64,000 nucleotides of DNA from Ciona savignyi (Eukaryota; Chordata; Ascidiacea; Phlebobranchia; Cionidae), in the NCBI GenBank assembly GCA_000149265.1, contig CH003416.1:817446-881445 (forward strand), given 5' to 3'. Each line of letters begins with the position of its first letter. Position 1 is the stretch's first letter. Both the position numbers and the translations under genes were made by a program. Under the pieces are notes generated by a model, which was not told the origin of the DNA, made no database searches, and saw nothing but the letters and a program-made list of their open reading frames with translations. Below, one piece after another: positions 48,501 through 59,782 of this stretch.

Positions 48501-48780
48501 TATAACAACTTACTTCGAGTTCGGGACTACAGTAAATTTTCCTAATCAGCTACAAAATACATCAAAATATAATGTCGTCTATGTACCCAACTCAGTATAA
48601 CTAATACGTCAAATGGGCACTCAGGTTGTATAGCAACATTTGTGGATAAATTAATCTTTCTCGTAGATCTTTCCTATATTTGTCGAAATATTAATCACAT
48701 GGCACATGAATAGAACTCATAACTTTTAAGCCACAGCAACTTACGGTCGCGGGTTCAGTGGAGGCCAGAATGGAAGACAT
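45525..48780 (-). CDS. Tandem death-domain protein, 6 coding exons
   Basis: Exons in transcript order: 48780-48745, 48486-48378, 47944-47712, 46902-46716, 46389-46181, 45833-45525; 360 aa. It has a short N-terminal exon (MSSILASTEPAT), then GEMGSSKSKSNKNKKNKAEE, an acidic linker, a Lys block (KTKKKKATKKKKN), death domain 1 (~98-185; EWLKLAYALGFLP ... LMLKTWRG ... LQRIRRHDLSL) and death domain 2 (~231-315; EWKRLAYALGFLP ... MMLVRWRD ... FIRIRRHDLVFLL), then a charged C-tail. Death domains are homotypic adaptor folds in apoptosis and NF-kB signalling. There is no receptor, kinase or caspase part, so an adaptor role is likely. Starting instead at the internal ATG (48480) gives MGSSKSKSNK, a Src-like N-myristoylation motif. 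A 3' splice site lies 5 bases before the first ATG. The poly(A) hexamer AATAAA overlaps the stop codon (45525-45520). Confidence 0.82.
47374..47655 (-). repeat. SINE copy G
   Basis: Antisense copy in the intron between exons 3 and 4 of the death-domain gene: GATAGGATATTCATG, TGTCCGGTTATTGGAACTAG, CTTCAATTTTAGTAGACTC, GCGATGTCCGATACG, CGACTAACCAATCAAGC. More diverged than copies F and H. Confidence 0.65.
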
Positions 48781-48785
48781 CGCCG

Positions 48786-50153
48786 CTGAGGAAATTTAAA
48801 GTCCAACTTGTTGCTACTGTAACTTGATCCGGTGTTGCCTACAAAGAAAATTTGTCCTCAAAATGAAACACCTACTTAGATAAATATCGCTTGTTGCGTT
48901 TTATAGACAGTAAATCTCCACTTGAATCTGCATTTTAAAAATTAAATTGGAAACACTGCTTCGAAAATTTGAGTTAAATCCCGAGCACACAATGGAAAAT
49001 GTGGTACATAATCTACCGATCTATTGTTTCGAGGAACGTATATACAATACAAGTTTCTTTTAATTCGGGCATCCGACGCTCACATTCATTGCCTTTGTGG
49101 AATCAGTTTCCAATATTACTTACTCAATTACAAATAATTGTAGGTTGTGAATTACACCGGGATCGTTGCAGCGTATATATACCAAGTCAACAGTGATATA
49201 ACCGATTATCATTGACGGTATACTCTAATAAGGTAACAGCTTGAAGTTGTATTTGGTTACAAAAAGCTTTATCTTCTTAGATAAGCTTTAAATGTGATAA
49301 ACTAGCAAATCGTACTTTGGGCAATCTTCCAACAATTACGGATTATCATCCACCACCTGTTTCTCTTTAACTAACAAAGTAATGCTTTAGATCTGAATTA
49401 CTCAAAGAGAAAATTTTCTGTAATCGAGTTCGGTCCTAGAAAATTTTACGTCACCTCGGTCCAAATTGTGTTAGCTTAGGTAAAAGGAACCTAATCATTG
49501 TAGTAGAAATGGAATATACAAGCGAAACTACACACGTATACGAGTTTGACGTGATCGTGTAGCCGTGCAGTCGCGCACATAAATTACGGTATTCTAGTTT
49601 CGAACATTCTACGTTTATTGATTAGTCAGCATTAATCACTTCCCTTTGAAGCTGCAAAAAACTACCTCATATAAGCACTCGTTCTTATAAACATAACCAC
49701 AGCAAACTTGTAACCTCATAGCATAACCCAGCGCTGCTTTTATAAACCCACTGTCAGTTGGCTCTTAGTATTAAATGTGGTTGGAAATAAAGTATATTTA
49801 ACAGATTGAATAAATACTTCACTGAGCTGACTATGCCAACAATACCAACTCTTGGGCACACAGAATACGTTCCATTCAATAATACAGTGCCACTTTGGAA
49901 AAGAAAACAAATTTGAGACCTTTAAGTCATGTTTGAAATTAAAGCGAAAACTGGAACGGGAAATGGAATGCCACAATTTTGATTTTCTATCTCACGATGT
50001 GCCTTACAACCTCGGAAGTTTTGTGAAAATTCCCAAGTGATTGTAAAACTGAGTCATGTCTTACTTCCGCTTCGGTGCATCCTTATAAAAGCTTCTGGTG
50101 CGATTTCGTAATACAATTTACAAGTGGTGTCTGTACACGGAGGTTATTTAAAG
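48786..50153. other. Shared upstream region of two divergent genes
   Basis: The death-domain gene (-) and the 7TM gene (+) start from opposite ends of this 1.4-kb stretch, so it presumably holds both promoters. Short ORFs (e.g. 49852-50040) have no recognisable product. Confidence 0.55.
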
Positions 50154-51378
50154 ATGAGTACACAGTTTGCTTCGTCCACCCCTGGTAGCAGTACTTGGAC
50201 AGCCAGCAATGTAACAGCAGCTACATCGTATGCAAATGAGACCGATTTCGACGATACAGAAGTCAGAATAAAACAACTGTTTTCCGTGTCGTTTAGCTTT
50301 TTCTTTTCGTGTATTCTGATTTATGTCATCTTTGCACTTCTACATTATGCGACGAGAAAAAAACTTTACACGTGCTCAAAAGGTAATTAATTTGATCATA
50401 ACTGATAGTCTGATTATACTAGTATTAGATTAAGTTAGTTTTTCCTTTGTTAGCATTTATTATGCCTATATATATATATATATAATTATATATATATATA
50501 CATCTTAAGTTTGATGTGTAATCAAATCACTCGATAAAACCTCTATACTTTCGTTAAGTGCCTGATTTATATTTTATACAGGTCAAAAAACACGAAACAA
50601 GGCGGAAGGAGGTACAATAAACACCATGATCGTAGCCACAGCTGTGTCGGTCCTGGCATACATTGTAGTGGAAGTTCCACTTTTCTGGCAACAAGTTAAT
50701 CCTTACTGCTATTACTATCACATCGTCAAGATCATTTCCACCGCAATTGGATTGTTTTGCGTTTATTTTACTCTATGGTTTCGGGTATACTCGGTCTTTT
50801 ACCAGAATCCTTTATTGCGAAACACCACCAGCAAGTTGGCTCGAATACTAAACAACTCTACAGTGTTCTTGCTTGTGTTGATGGTTGCAGTAAACGTCGC
50901 AGTGTTCCTATCTGGACCACTTTATGATACCATACCAGAAGGCTGTCTAAAAATACAGAAGAAAGGCGGTACAAAACTTAAGTGGGCTATTTTGGTCGCC
51001 ACCACTTTCATGTTTCAAGTTCTCATGCTCTTCTCGCTAATTTACCCACTAAACCTACATCGTAAAAAGATGTTAGACAGGGGCATGGAAGGAACGTCTT
51101 TCCTACCGCTTATTCGGAGATCGGCTGTGGTGGCACTTGTATGTATACTTTCCGATATTGCGAATGCCTGTTATGCCATGGCGAACAAGGAAACGCTGGG
51201 TTACGTTCGCCACGTTATTTACAGCACTAACATGCTTGTAAATCTGTTCACACTCATCTTTTCGTTTGCTGATTGGAGAGAACGTGTGTTCCCGTGCTGT
51301 AAAACCACTGACCGAAATGACTCTTCTGTTAGAAGCAAGCTATCTTCACGGGCTGGTATGAAAGCTAGCAGAGTTTAA
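50154..51378 (+). CDS. Orphan seven-transmembrane protein, 2 exons
   Basis: Exons 50154-50382 and 50582-51378, phase 1 junction, 341 aa. The N-terminus (~40 aa) is Ser/Thr-rich with two sequons (NVT, NET), so it is probably extracellular. Seven hydrophobic segments follow: FSFFFSCILIYVIFALL; MIVATAVSVLAYIVVEVPLF; IISTAIGLFCVYFTLW; VFLLVLMVAVNVAVFLSG; WAILVATTFMFQVLMLFSL; AVVALVCILSDIANACYAM; and VIYSTNMLVNLFTLIFSF. After helix 3 comes WFRVYSVFYQN, where class A receptors have DRY. There is no CWxP or NPxxY. The tail is short, ending CCKTTDRNDSSVRSK with Cys pair and Ser. The topology supports a divergent GPCR; I do not recognise the family. AATAAA at about 51609. Confidence 0.75.
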
Positions 51379-53104
51379 AGCGTGTTATTGTACATTATTA
51401 TTGCTAATGGTACATGAAACTTGTTTAGTGCCAATTTAATTAAAACTGTGCTTCTATATTGATGTATATGATGCTGAACTAACAAAGCATAAAACTGTGG
51501 TAATTCGTTGCTGTTTTTTTAAATAACATGAAATCATAAAACCCCCAAAATATGTGACTTCTCGGTTTTTGAATGTGGGAACTCTATATCATGAGCCATG
51601 TGTAAGAGAATAAATTCATTATTTTGTAACATATACCCTATTGATGACCGTGTGACCGCATTGTATTAAAAAACTGTTTAACGTGTTTATTTTTTTCACC
51701 GTGAATTTTGCTCGCCTTCTTGGAAAGAAATAATACGTCAATCCTGCCAAGAAATTACATTTTATCATGAATCATGAACGCCGGTTTTCCATTACGAAAC
51801 AAACGAATTAGATTGACGTTAATATGAATGGAAGTCTGGAATACTTCAGTCTTTAAAAGTTACATTAATTCCCTTTTAAAGGCAAAATTTCTAAAAGCAC
51901 TTAAATAAATATGCTTAGGTTTTATTGACCATTGCTTATTCTTACATCGCAAGAGTCAATTTAACAACATGAATTAGAAATCAAAGATAACATGGTTTAG
52001 AAGCATGTTAATTAAATAGTTATGCTAATACCAGCATAATGTATAAAATCCACATTGGTTGTATATTCGTAATGGTAATGGGTTTAAAAATAAATGAATG
52101 ATACCTATAAGCAAAAACATGATAGCGGAGAGAGAGAGAGAGAGAGGGAGAGAGGGAGAGAGAGAAGGGAAGAGACGGAGGTGAAAACAAAAAAGAATAA
52201 AAATTTAAACTAAGTGAGAGTAGAGAGAGTGAAAAAAGGATTCCAACATGTGTTGTCATTTCGTCGGCATTTTAGTTCATTGTTTCAGTTTATTTGGTTG
52301 TTGTTATATTGCATTTTGCAAATACCATAAGAGTTCTTGTGCGACATGAACAGACGAGGGAGTTGGAAAGGATGTGAACCTACTAACTATAATATATATG
52401 TTCACTAAAAGGGTTTGACAAGAAAATATGACTGCCACTTTTATTAACTCAATATGTTATATGGACACTAATGGTAATGGGGTATTTTTACCCCAAAAAT
52501 TGCCATCCCAGACCATATCCACACTGTTGTGTTATGTATGAGATAACCATTTGGATATCATAGAAAATGTAGTTTTCATTAATTGGTCAATCCACTTGCT
52601 TATTGTTTTGTGTGTTCTTGGTCAGGAAACTTGTTGATCAAGTTCAGTAGACAGAAAATCCGTTATAAATATACTACATTGCAATACCACCCGACAGTGT
52701 ACATGTGGTATTCTTTCGAATAGTGTAGTAATGCGCCACAGAGACAATATAATCTTATAATCACACCTATGTATCATAATCATACCCTGTCTTAGCCTCT
52801 GGCTTGTTTTTGTGTATATTTTAATACCCACTCAGTTATTACTGAAACGTCTCATATGAGATCTATAGATTGTTTTTTTGCATATAAAAATACTAACAGT
52901 GTTATATAATCTGAAAATAATATTTTTAAACAGGTACCCATACCACATTCAGATTATAGGCCTGTAGATGTACTGCAGATTCTTGCCATATTTGGTAGAT
53001 TTTACTGCAACACAACTACATAGGTCTAACCTTTAGTGTCATGCACAATCAAGTATAAATGTTGAAATGAAATTTGTGTAGTTCACTGACACCACAAATA
53101 CAAA
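51379..53104. other. Intergenic between 7TM gene and sulfotransferase
   Basis: It holds the 3' UTR of the 7TM gene and a GA-rich microsatellite. No gene recognised. Confidence 0.6.
52127..52182. repeat. (GA)n-rich low-complexity tract
   Basis: GAGAGAGAGAGAGAGAGGGA-type sequence decaying into AAGGGAAGAGACGGAGG. The - strand ORF over it (SLSPSLSLSLR) is a translation artefact of the repeat. Confidence 0.9.
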
Positions 53105-56100
53105 ATGAGAAGATTTCCAAAATCGAGAATTCTTAAAATATTTACTTTATCTATTATTTGTGGAACTTTGTGGTTTTTAAGCATCCATGGACAAAACATG
53201 GAACAGCATTCGCAAAGAGACTTTAAGAAAATCGCCCCAGTGAAACTGAATTTCAGGGCACCAGCTGTTGAAGACTATGTCCTGGATGAAACGGTGAACT
53301 TGGAGGAAGTTGTATACAATAAAACTTTTTCAATGAATAAAGAGCCAATTTTTTTGGCCTCAAGAAATGTAACTCAGCCAGCCGAACAAGTGACATCCAG
53401 GGGTTTAATCATCATGTCTTCAATGAGAACTGGTTCTTCATTTACCGGCCAGCTATTTAATCAGCATCCCGATGTCTTTTATTTCTTCGAGCCATTGTTT
53501 CCATTGCAGGACAAGTATGTATTTATTGCAATATACAGTATTATATATGTTGTCGTTGTGCCATTTTAATCATACATAACATAACAATATGTATAAATCT
53601 GTGTGGTCCTTTTAACTATCCTAAGTGTTGTGTATAAATTTATATGCTGATAGCANNNNNNNNNNNNNNNNNNNNNNNNNNNNNNNNNNNNNNNNNNNNN
53701 NNNNNNNNNNNNNNNNNNNNNNNNNNNNNNNNNNNNNNNNNNNNNNNNNNNNNNNTCATAAAAAAGCAGTATCATTGAACATTGTTTAATTTATTTCTAA
53801 ATACTTCAGATGTGGAATGAATCTCGAGAATAAGATTTCGACCTTGATTGGAGCGCTGACCTGCAAGGTGGACAAAATAGTTGAAATAATTGTGACAAGT
53901 TTAAAGGAAGCAAACTTTTTGTTGACAAAATCGACTTCAGACACTTCTCATCTCAAAAGACGAATAAGTAACCTGAAGAAATGCAAAGAATCATCTTTAT
54001 GCTTCAGGTATTCTATGGAATACATGTACAGTGGTGTAGTTGTGTGCATGCTTTTTAGGTATTAAACTGCTAGTTCTTAGTATATATACTGAATGCCCAA
54101 TTTAGTGATTTAACACTTTCAATTAATGATTAAATAATAGGTCATCATTTCTGCTGTTGCATATAAATCCCACGATATTATATGGTAATGTCTGTTCAAC
54201 ACTATAAGTATGTTGTTAACTCTTCTTTCTAAAAGCATAAAACTCTCCACATATTTACATATATATTGCTAAAAGCCTTGAAAACACAGGTCACTGTTTT
54301 AACATTTTACTTTTAATATTTGAACTGCACCGACAGCCACAATACAATCTAAATACCGTTGTTAAGCCATATAAATTAATTTCCGAGCCCTAAAACCCTG
54401 GAGCAAACACCATTAGATTAAACCCCAAAGTAATAACCCAAAATGTTTTAAATACCAGTACTGGTTACGCACTAATCTTAATCCAAATATTTTGAAATAT
54501 TGTCTGCAAGGCATAAGATATTTAGACCTATGCCACAGCTGTCTGTGCCTTAGCCCTTAATACTTGTGCAGAATATATAGACAGTTTAAAATTTGCTTAG
54601 TTTAAAACAAAACCTAAATTTATTATAGTTGTTTAATAAATATAAATTTATATTTGCTTATGCATTACCAGTACTGGTACTAAAATTTTTTTGGCCCAAA
54701 TTTGTTTAGTTCCATTCGAATCTTTGCATTTGTCCACAGATCAAGCACAAAAGCATTATGCGGTGAAGATTTGTGCCCTCAAGTTGATTCTTGTTCAAAG
54801 TGCCGCATGTTTCCAACTTCCAAACAAATTGAAGAGAAATGCAATGCTGCTAATTTGAGAGTTATAAAAACTGTCAGAACGTGCCATTTGGATCATTTAT
54901 CAAGGTAATTTGTAATTTCATATCATATTACATAAAGTTTTAAGTAGTTCAAAGTCGAGACTAAAAGAATGCCAAAGTGTTTTTTAGTGTGTGAAATTGA
55001 TGTACATGCGTACACGCTTTCAATATAAAAAGTAATATTTTATTTTGCCTTTTTTTAGACTAGGGAAATTTCTAATTTTCTAAATTTTCCACATAATATT
55101 TATATATATATATATATTTATAACTTTGGTATATGATATTTACATATATTTAAATTGATACCGGTAAACTAATCCATATTATCCTCAGTTATTATCCAAC
55201 AACACTCGCAGTAAACACTGTCAATAAAGTGTTAATAACGACAAACTTTGTTTAATTTTACCGAAATACACAGGACTTACCATTGTAATATTTTTGTGCA
55301 TTTTTGGTTCTTGTTTTTCTATATGTAATGGTATGCTTTGTAGATTAACGTCACACACGAAAAGCGTCAGACAACTCACATTCCTTTCTGCATTTATTCA
55401 GTCTTTAATACTAAGTCGACAGACTACGCTTTGTATAGTAGAAACATTGGTTTCCTGGTTCAATTATATTTCATGTTTGTATCATCCTTTGGCATGTGTA
55501 ACTATATAAAAAAGTTCATGAAATTCAGCTTAAAAACAAGCTAAATCCAGTTAGAATTTCTTCTGCATTCATGGTTGTTAATTTCACCACTCCAATATAA
55601 TATTCACATACATAATTTTTATAATACTATATATACTTATACATGCTGGTACAGTATGGTTGATTTATTCATTCCTTAACCAACATCATTGTATGCAGGG
55701 TCAGATCCAGTATCGGCGAGAACTTTAAAATTATACATTTGGTTCGAGATCCACGTGCCACTGCTTTATCTCGCCTGCGAATGCATTATGGTCTTGGAAA
55801 TATCACAAGAGAAATGAAGATTAACTGTGATTTTGATGTTACCAATTTAGAAACATTCAAAAATCGTAAACTAGACCCAGTTAACAACTGGTTGCATGGA
55901 AACTACATGGTTGTGAGGTAAGCTGTTTTTGCTGTCATTCAATTTCTTACTGCTTTTATGTTTTATTATTTTGTCATAAAAATCATAGATATACTGTGTG
56001 ATTTCAACAATATGCATGTCAGAAGATGTGCGTTACCTTACGATGATGTGTTGTAATAGAACAAACCTCAGGGTTGTAAATGTAGTCTATTGTAGTTCAT

Positions 56101-57004
56101 AATCCTATTAACCAATTATTGACAAAGACTGCAGATTTTATTTAATATAGCATTGGTAGATCAAACAGGTCACTTGGGACTATATGCCCCAGTAAGTCAC
56201 TAAGTCTATTTACTTAACCCTGTTAAATCAAATTTGTTTCTGTCTTTGGCACATATTATCTAATTACTTATAAAATCCTTTCAACAATGACATTTAATCT
56301 TTAATCTAATTTCTTTTTACATTCAATTATGTATTTTTTTTTAATGTTCAAGACTTTGCCTACTCCAAGTTGATACCGCCGTTGATGGCAATACCTGTAC
56401 ATAATATAATTTATATTGACTGCAGCAATTAGACTAAAAATAAAATAAATGTTAATTTTTGTACTGTGACAAAACTATAAAAAAACAAGAGCTTTTTATA
56501 TTAAAACTTCAAACTTTGTAAAACGGTTGACCTAAAAGACCAATCTTTGTAAAACAATAAAAAAGAGCTTTTATGCTGTGACAAGGTCTTTTTAATGGCG
56601 TTTTCTAGATTTATACCATCATCGCACACATTTGTTGTCATAGGTATGATGACATTGTTATGAATCCAATCAACTTTTTCAAACAAACCACTGAGTTCGT
56701 AAATCGGGATGTTACGGGGAAGCCCATAGATCTGCATCATCCTGATGTCCTCGACTGGCTGCAGGAGAACACAAGGTCGTCCGAAGGTCACTTTTACAGC
56801 ACGAAACGGAATATCACGCAACAAGCTACAAAGTGGAGAAACGAAATTGAGATGGATATGGTCCGGAGCGTCCAGTCTGTGTGTTCCCGCATGATGGAAT
56901 ACTTCGGCTACCGCAAAGTCACCACCGCATCTGAGTTAAAAGACAGCTCCCTGAATCTTGTTCTTCCTATCCCAGAACTTTCGTATGGGAGAGGCAAAAG
57001 GTGA
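53105..57004 (+). CDS. Carbohydrate 6-O-sulfotransferase, CHST1/3/7-like, 5 exons
   Basis: This Golgi type II enzyme transfers sulfate from PAPS to C6 of Gal, GalNAc or GlcNAc residues on keratan/chondroitin-type or glycoprotein chains. Exons: 53105-53514, 53810-54007, 54740-54904, 55699-55917, 56644-57004, all junctions phase 2; 450 aa. A membrane anchor is at residues ~8-29, followed by a stem with sequons NKT and NVT. The 5'-phosphosulfate loop is SSMRTGSSF (~105-113) followed by FNQHPDVFYFFEPL. The 3'-phosphate-binding region KIIHLVRDPRATALSRL starts near 268. The late family motif YSTKRNITQQATKWR is in exon 5. The Cys-rich stretch CGEDLCPQVDSCSKC in exon 3 is typical of CHST1/3. Length is near the usual ~400-480. 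The exact acceptor sugar cannot be told. Intron 1 contains the N gap. Confidence 0.9.
53656..53755. other. Assembly gap (100 N)
   Basis: Exactly 100 N, the conventional size for a gap of unknown length. It falls in intron 1 of the sulfotransferase; both flanking exons are intact and in phase, so no coding sequence need be missing. Confidence 0.97.
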
Positions 57005-58001
57005 TAATGATCCCATGAACGATGGTTAACATCTCTCAACTTCTTCCAATGATAGTTAGATTACAGATTATATGAACGGCTGCCTAATATAATTTGTCTC
57101 TGCTGTATTGGGTATGCAGTCCATATCTAATTGTTTGATTTTACATTAAAAATTACAAAATGCACTTGTAGGTTAATTAAAGTGTTTAATAATATTTACA
57201 GTATTACAGTGCAGTACTAAATGAAATTGATTTCTTTTTTATTGATAAATTGTTCTTACCTATTACTTATGTTTGTCTCCTAAAACTGACACATTCTACA
57301 TGTTAGTATTTTCCTTTTTCATTGCTTCCATGCTTTTTATGCTGTGTCTTGCTTTTTTGTACTTGATAGCATGCTTGTATAGTGTTAGGTAAAAGTTCTA
57401 TGCTCCGATGTAATTGTTTTAAACGTGTACTGTAAACGCATGACCTTTGCTAATTCTTCATCTACATTTCCTTGACGACGGGCAAGCATGAATACAAAAT
57501 TGCTGCTTTTTTTGCTTTTGAAATTGACTCCGATGAATGAAAAAACGAAGCATTATTCTTACATAGGCAATCATGAGATTAACATGTAGCCACCGTCGGA
57601 TTATCTAACTTTCGGGTAGTATCACGCAATAAGTTGGTGGATTCTGATCAAAATTGATATATATTAGCTGATGTGACAAAGCAGGAGAGACATCAAAGAT
57701 ATAATTGTCTTAATACTTCCGGCTCTTCGTCAGATTACCGGAACATGCGGCGTGTCGTTTACGATTAAAATGTTTTCACGTTTACTTGCGAGAGAATGCT
57801 CCCCTTGGTACGCGCTATTTACGAAGCAACTTAAAGATTGTGGGTATAATAAAGCTTCTACGTTTTCCCATACATGTGGATAACACCAACAATCCCATAC
57901 CATAGATGTAAACCATCAATTAGAATGTACTGGGTCGACCCAACGAACATTAAGTTCCCTCGAAGTAAATTATCTTAGTCCACATCTACTAGTAACTAGA
58001 C

Positions 58002-58284
58002 TAGGGGTCGGAAACCTGTGGCTCTGGCCTCGGCAACCGCATACAAATCTTTCTAATGCGGCTATTATTAATTTCATTGCTACTATTACTAGCGCTTTAT
58101 AGATTTAATACCCATGAGGCCATACATAAGTAAAACCAAAGGAAGAACACTCGCGTCTTTATCTCACACATGGTTGTTTTTATTTTATTGCGAAAATATT
58201 ATTAGTTTTGCTTTATTTTAAGTTATTTTTTTGTGGAATATGGGGTAAAGTAGCTCTCTAAATGCAAAGGGTTGCTGACCCCTG
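58002..58284. mobile_element. hAT-like MITE (C/TAGGGGTCRGMAACC termini) with perfect 8-bp TSD
   Basis: 283 bp. It starts TAGGGGTCGGAAACC and ends GGGTTGCTGACCCCTG, inverted repeats of the CAGGGGTCGGCAACC type with the first base changed. AACTAGAC is duplicated at 57994-58001 and 58285-58292. No coding capacity. Confidence 0.88.
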
Positions 58285-58599
58285 AACTAGACAATAAATT
58301 ACCCAGCTAGAAAACTTGCCTTTTTTTAATAATTGTCTTCGGAGAAGATTGCACCTACTAACGACATTCCCGCCAAATATACGGAATAGGAAATTTTAAG
58401 ATTAATAAACAAAACTAAGCAAGATTATATTATCAAATTAAAATACAGCAATATTGGCAGTTTGACCAAATAATATAGTATTAAAAATACATATTTTTGT
58501 CATTTTCATATTAATAATACAATATTGGTATAAAAATTATAATTACTTTTGGACAATTTGCCACAAGTGTAATCTGTTTTTTTTTGTCTCAAATTCATT

Positions 58600-58830
58600 T
58601 TCATTATAGGGCAACACTAAAAAGACTAAAATTATGGAAACTAATTCTAACCCTGATTTAAATAATGTAGAGATTTTTTACAACACTTATCTCAACCGCA
58701 GAACTAACTCCAATCGAACTTTAAAACTAACTCTAATGCATTCATCTTTATTTTAGTGTGAAGTTTTCCGCGTTTCCTTTTAGTTTTCCCCTTAATTATG
58801 TTATAATGTTATCTATTTTTTTCAATAAAA
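58600..58830. repeat. Dispersed CT-rich repeat, copy 2
   Basis: It shares ATCTTTATTTTAGTGTGAAG, TTTTCC and TTTTCCCCTTAA in the same order and spacing as 23470-23530, with CTAACTC-rich sequence upstream in both. Confidence 0.5.
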
Positions 58831-59100
58831 GCCAGGTGGTAAAAAAAGATTACTATAAACCTTAGTAATAATTTTGGCAGGATAAGGAAAAGGAAACAAC
58901 CCTGCACATATTTCATAGATCTATTTCTAAAATAACTAAGATGTTGACTTGGTGAAGCTTAGAACATGAAGTGCATATTTTGTGGTTTTGAGCAGACTAA
59001 TCAGTATTCACTGAAAAACGTAAATTGCTTTTTGCAAACATAGTGCAATTGATTTTTTACATAGCAATGTAAAATGACTGAAAAACTTTGTTATTGGAAT

Positions 59101-59395
59101 ATGATAGGATATTTATGTTTATCCCCGTGAATGGAAAAACCAAGGGGTTAACACACAGGCAATCGTTAGATCACCTCACGCCCACCGTCGGGTTACCAAA
59201 GCTATTGCAGTGTGTTGTGTATGATCCAGACGTTCCTTCAATTTAGTAGAACCCATTAATCCGCTGGGTTCAGGCAATGTCCGTAAAGTGCCTTGCCCAA
59301 GGACACAACCGACTAGCTAGGGACGAGTTTTGCACCTGCAACCTTTCAATTGAAAGGCAACGCACTTAAAATGCCAGGCTAATCGGCCAGACATG
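59101..59395 (-). repeat. SINE copy H, near full length
   Basis: Antisense copy running from the tail (GATAGGATATTTATGTTTAT) through ACCGTCGGGTTACCAAAGCT and AGGCAATGTCCGTAAAGTGC to the head (GACGAGTTTTGCACCTGCAA, TTTCAATTGAAAGGCAACGC). On the - strand the head carries GGCCGATTAGCCTGGC, then AAGGTTGCAGGTGCAAAACT. Good reference for the family. Confidence 0.75.
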
Positions 59396-59782
59396 TTATT
59401 GCACAAAAACACTAGGAAAGAAATGATGATAATCATATTTTCAAATTAAAATCCACATTTTTTAATCTGCTCCACTAGCGTTAATATTTTATTAGGAAAA
59501 TCATTCTTTGCTTCTTAATAGTATAGAAAGCTTATCTTGTTTACAGTATGTGTATAGTGTATGGATGTATGATTTTAAACTTTCCACTACAATATGTGTT
59601 ATCTTTGGTGTTATACTTGACCATAAGAACTTAAATGCAAGCAGGTAGTATTTCTTTGGTCCAAACAGTTTTTTATGCTGGCTTTGTATTTTTAATTGTT
59701 TTATGTACAGGTATTTTTAATTGTACATTTGGTTTGTCAGTATAGGCTTCTGTAGCCATAGACACCCCAAAGGATTAACAAA

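Larger units (their letters stand above)
57005..59782. other. Intergenic between sulfotransferase and NDC80
   Basis: 2.8 kb holding a hAT MITE (58002-58284), a CT-rich repeat (58600-58830) and a SINE (59101-59395). The region immediately before 59783 is the NDC80 leader, with AG sites 25-35 bases before the ATG. Confidence 0.6.

Noticed and set aside
49834-50040. Short ORFs upstream of the 7TM gene (MPTIPTLGHTEYVPFNN; MGTQNTFHS)
   Set aside because: Not in frame with the 7TM coding exon and no splice link; left as promoter/5' region.
52020-52259. - strand Ser/Leu-rich ORF
   Set aside because: Direct translation of the GA/CT microsatellite.
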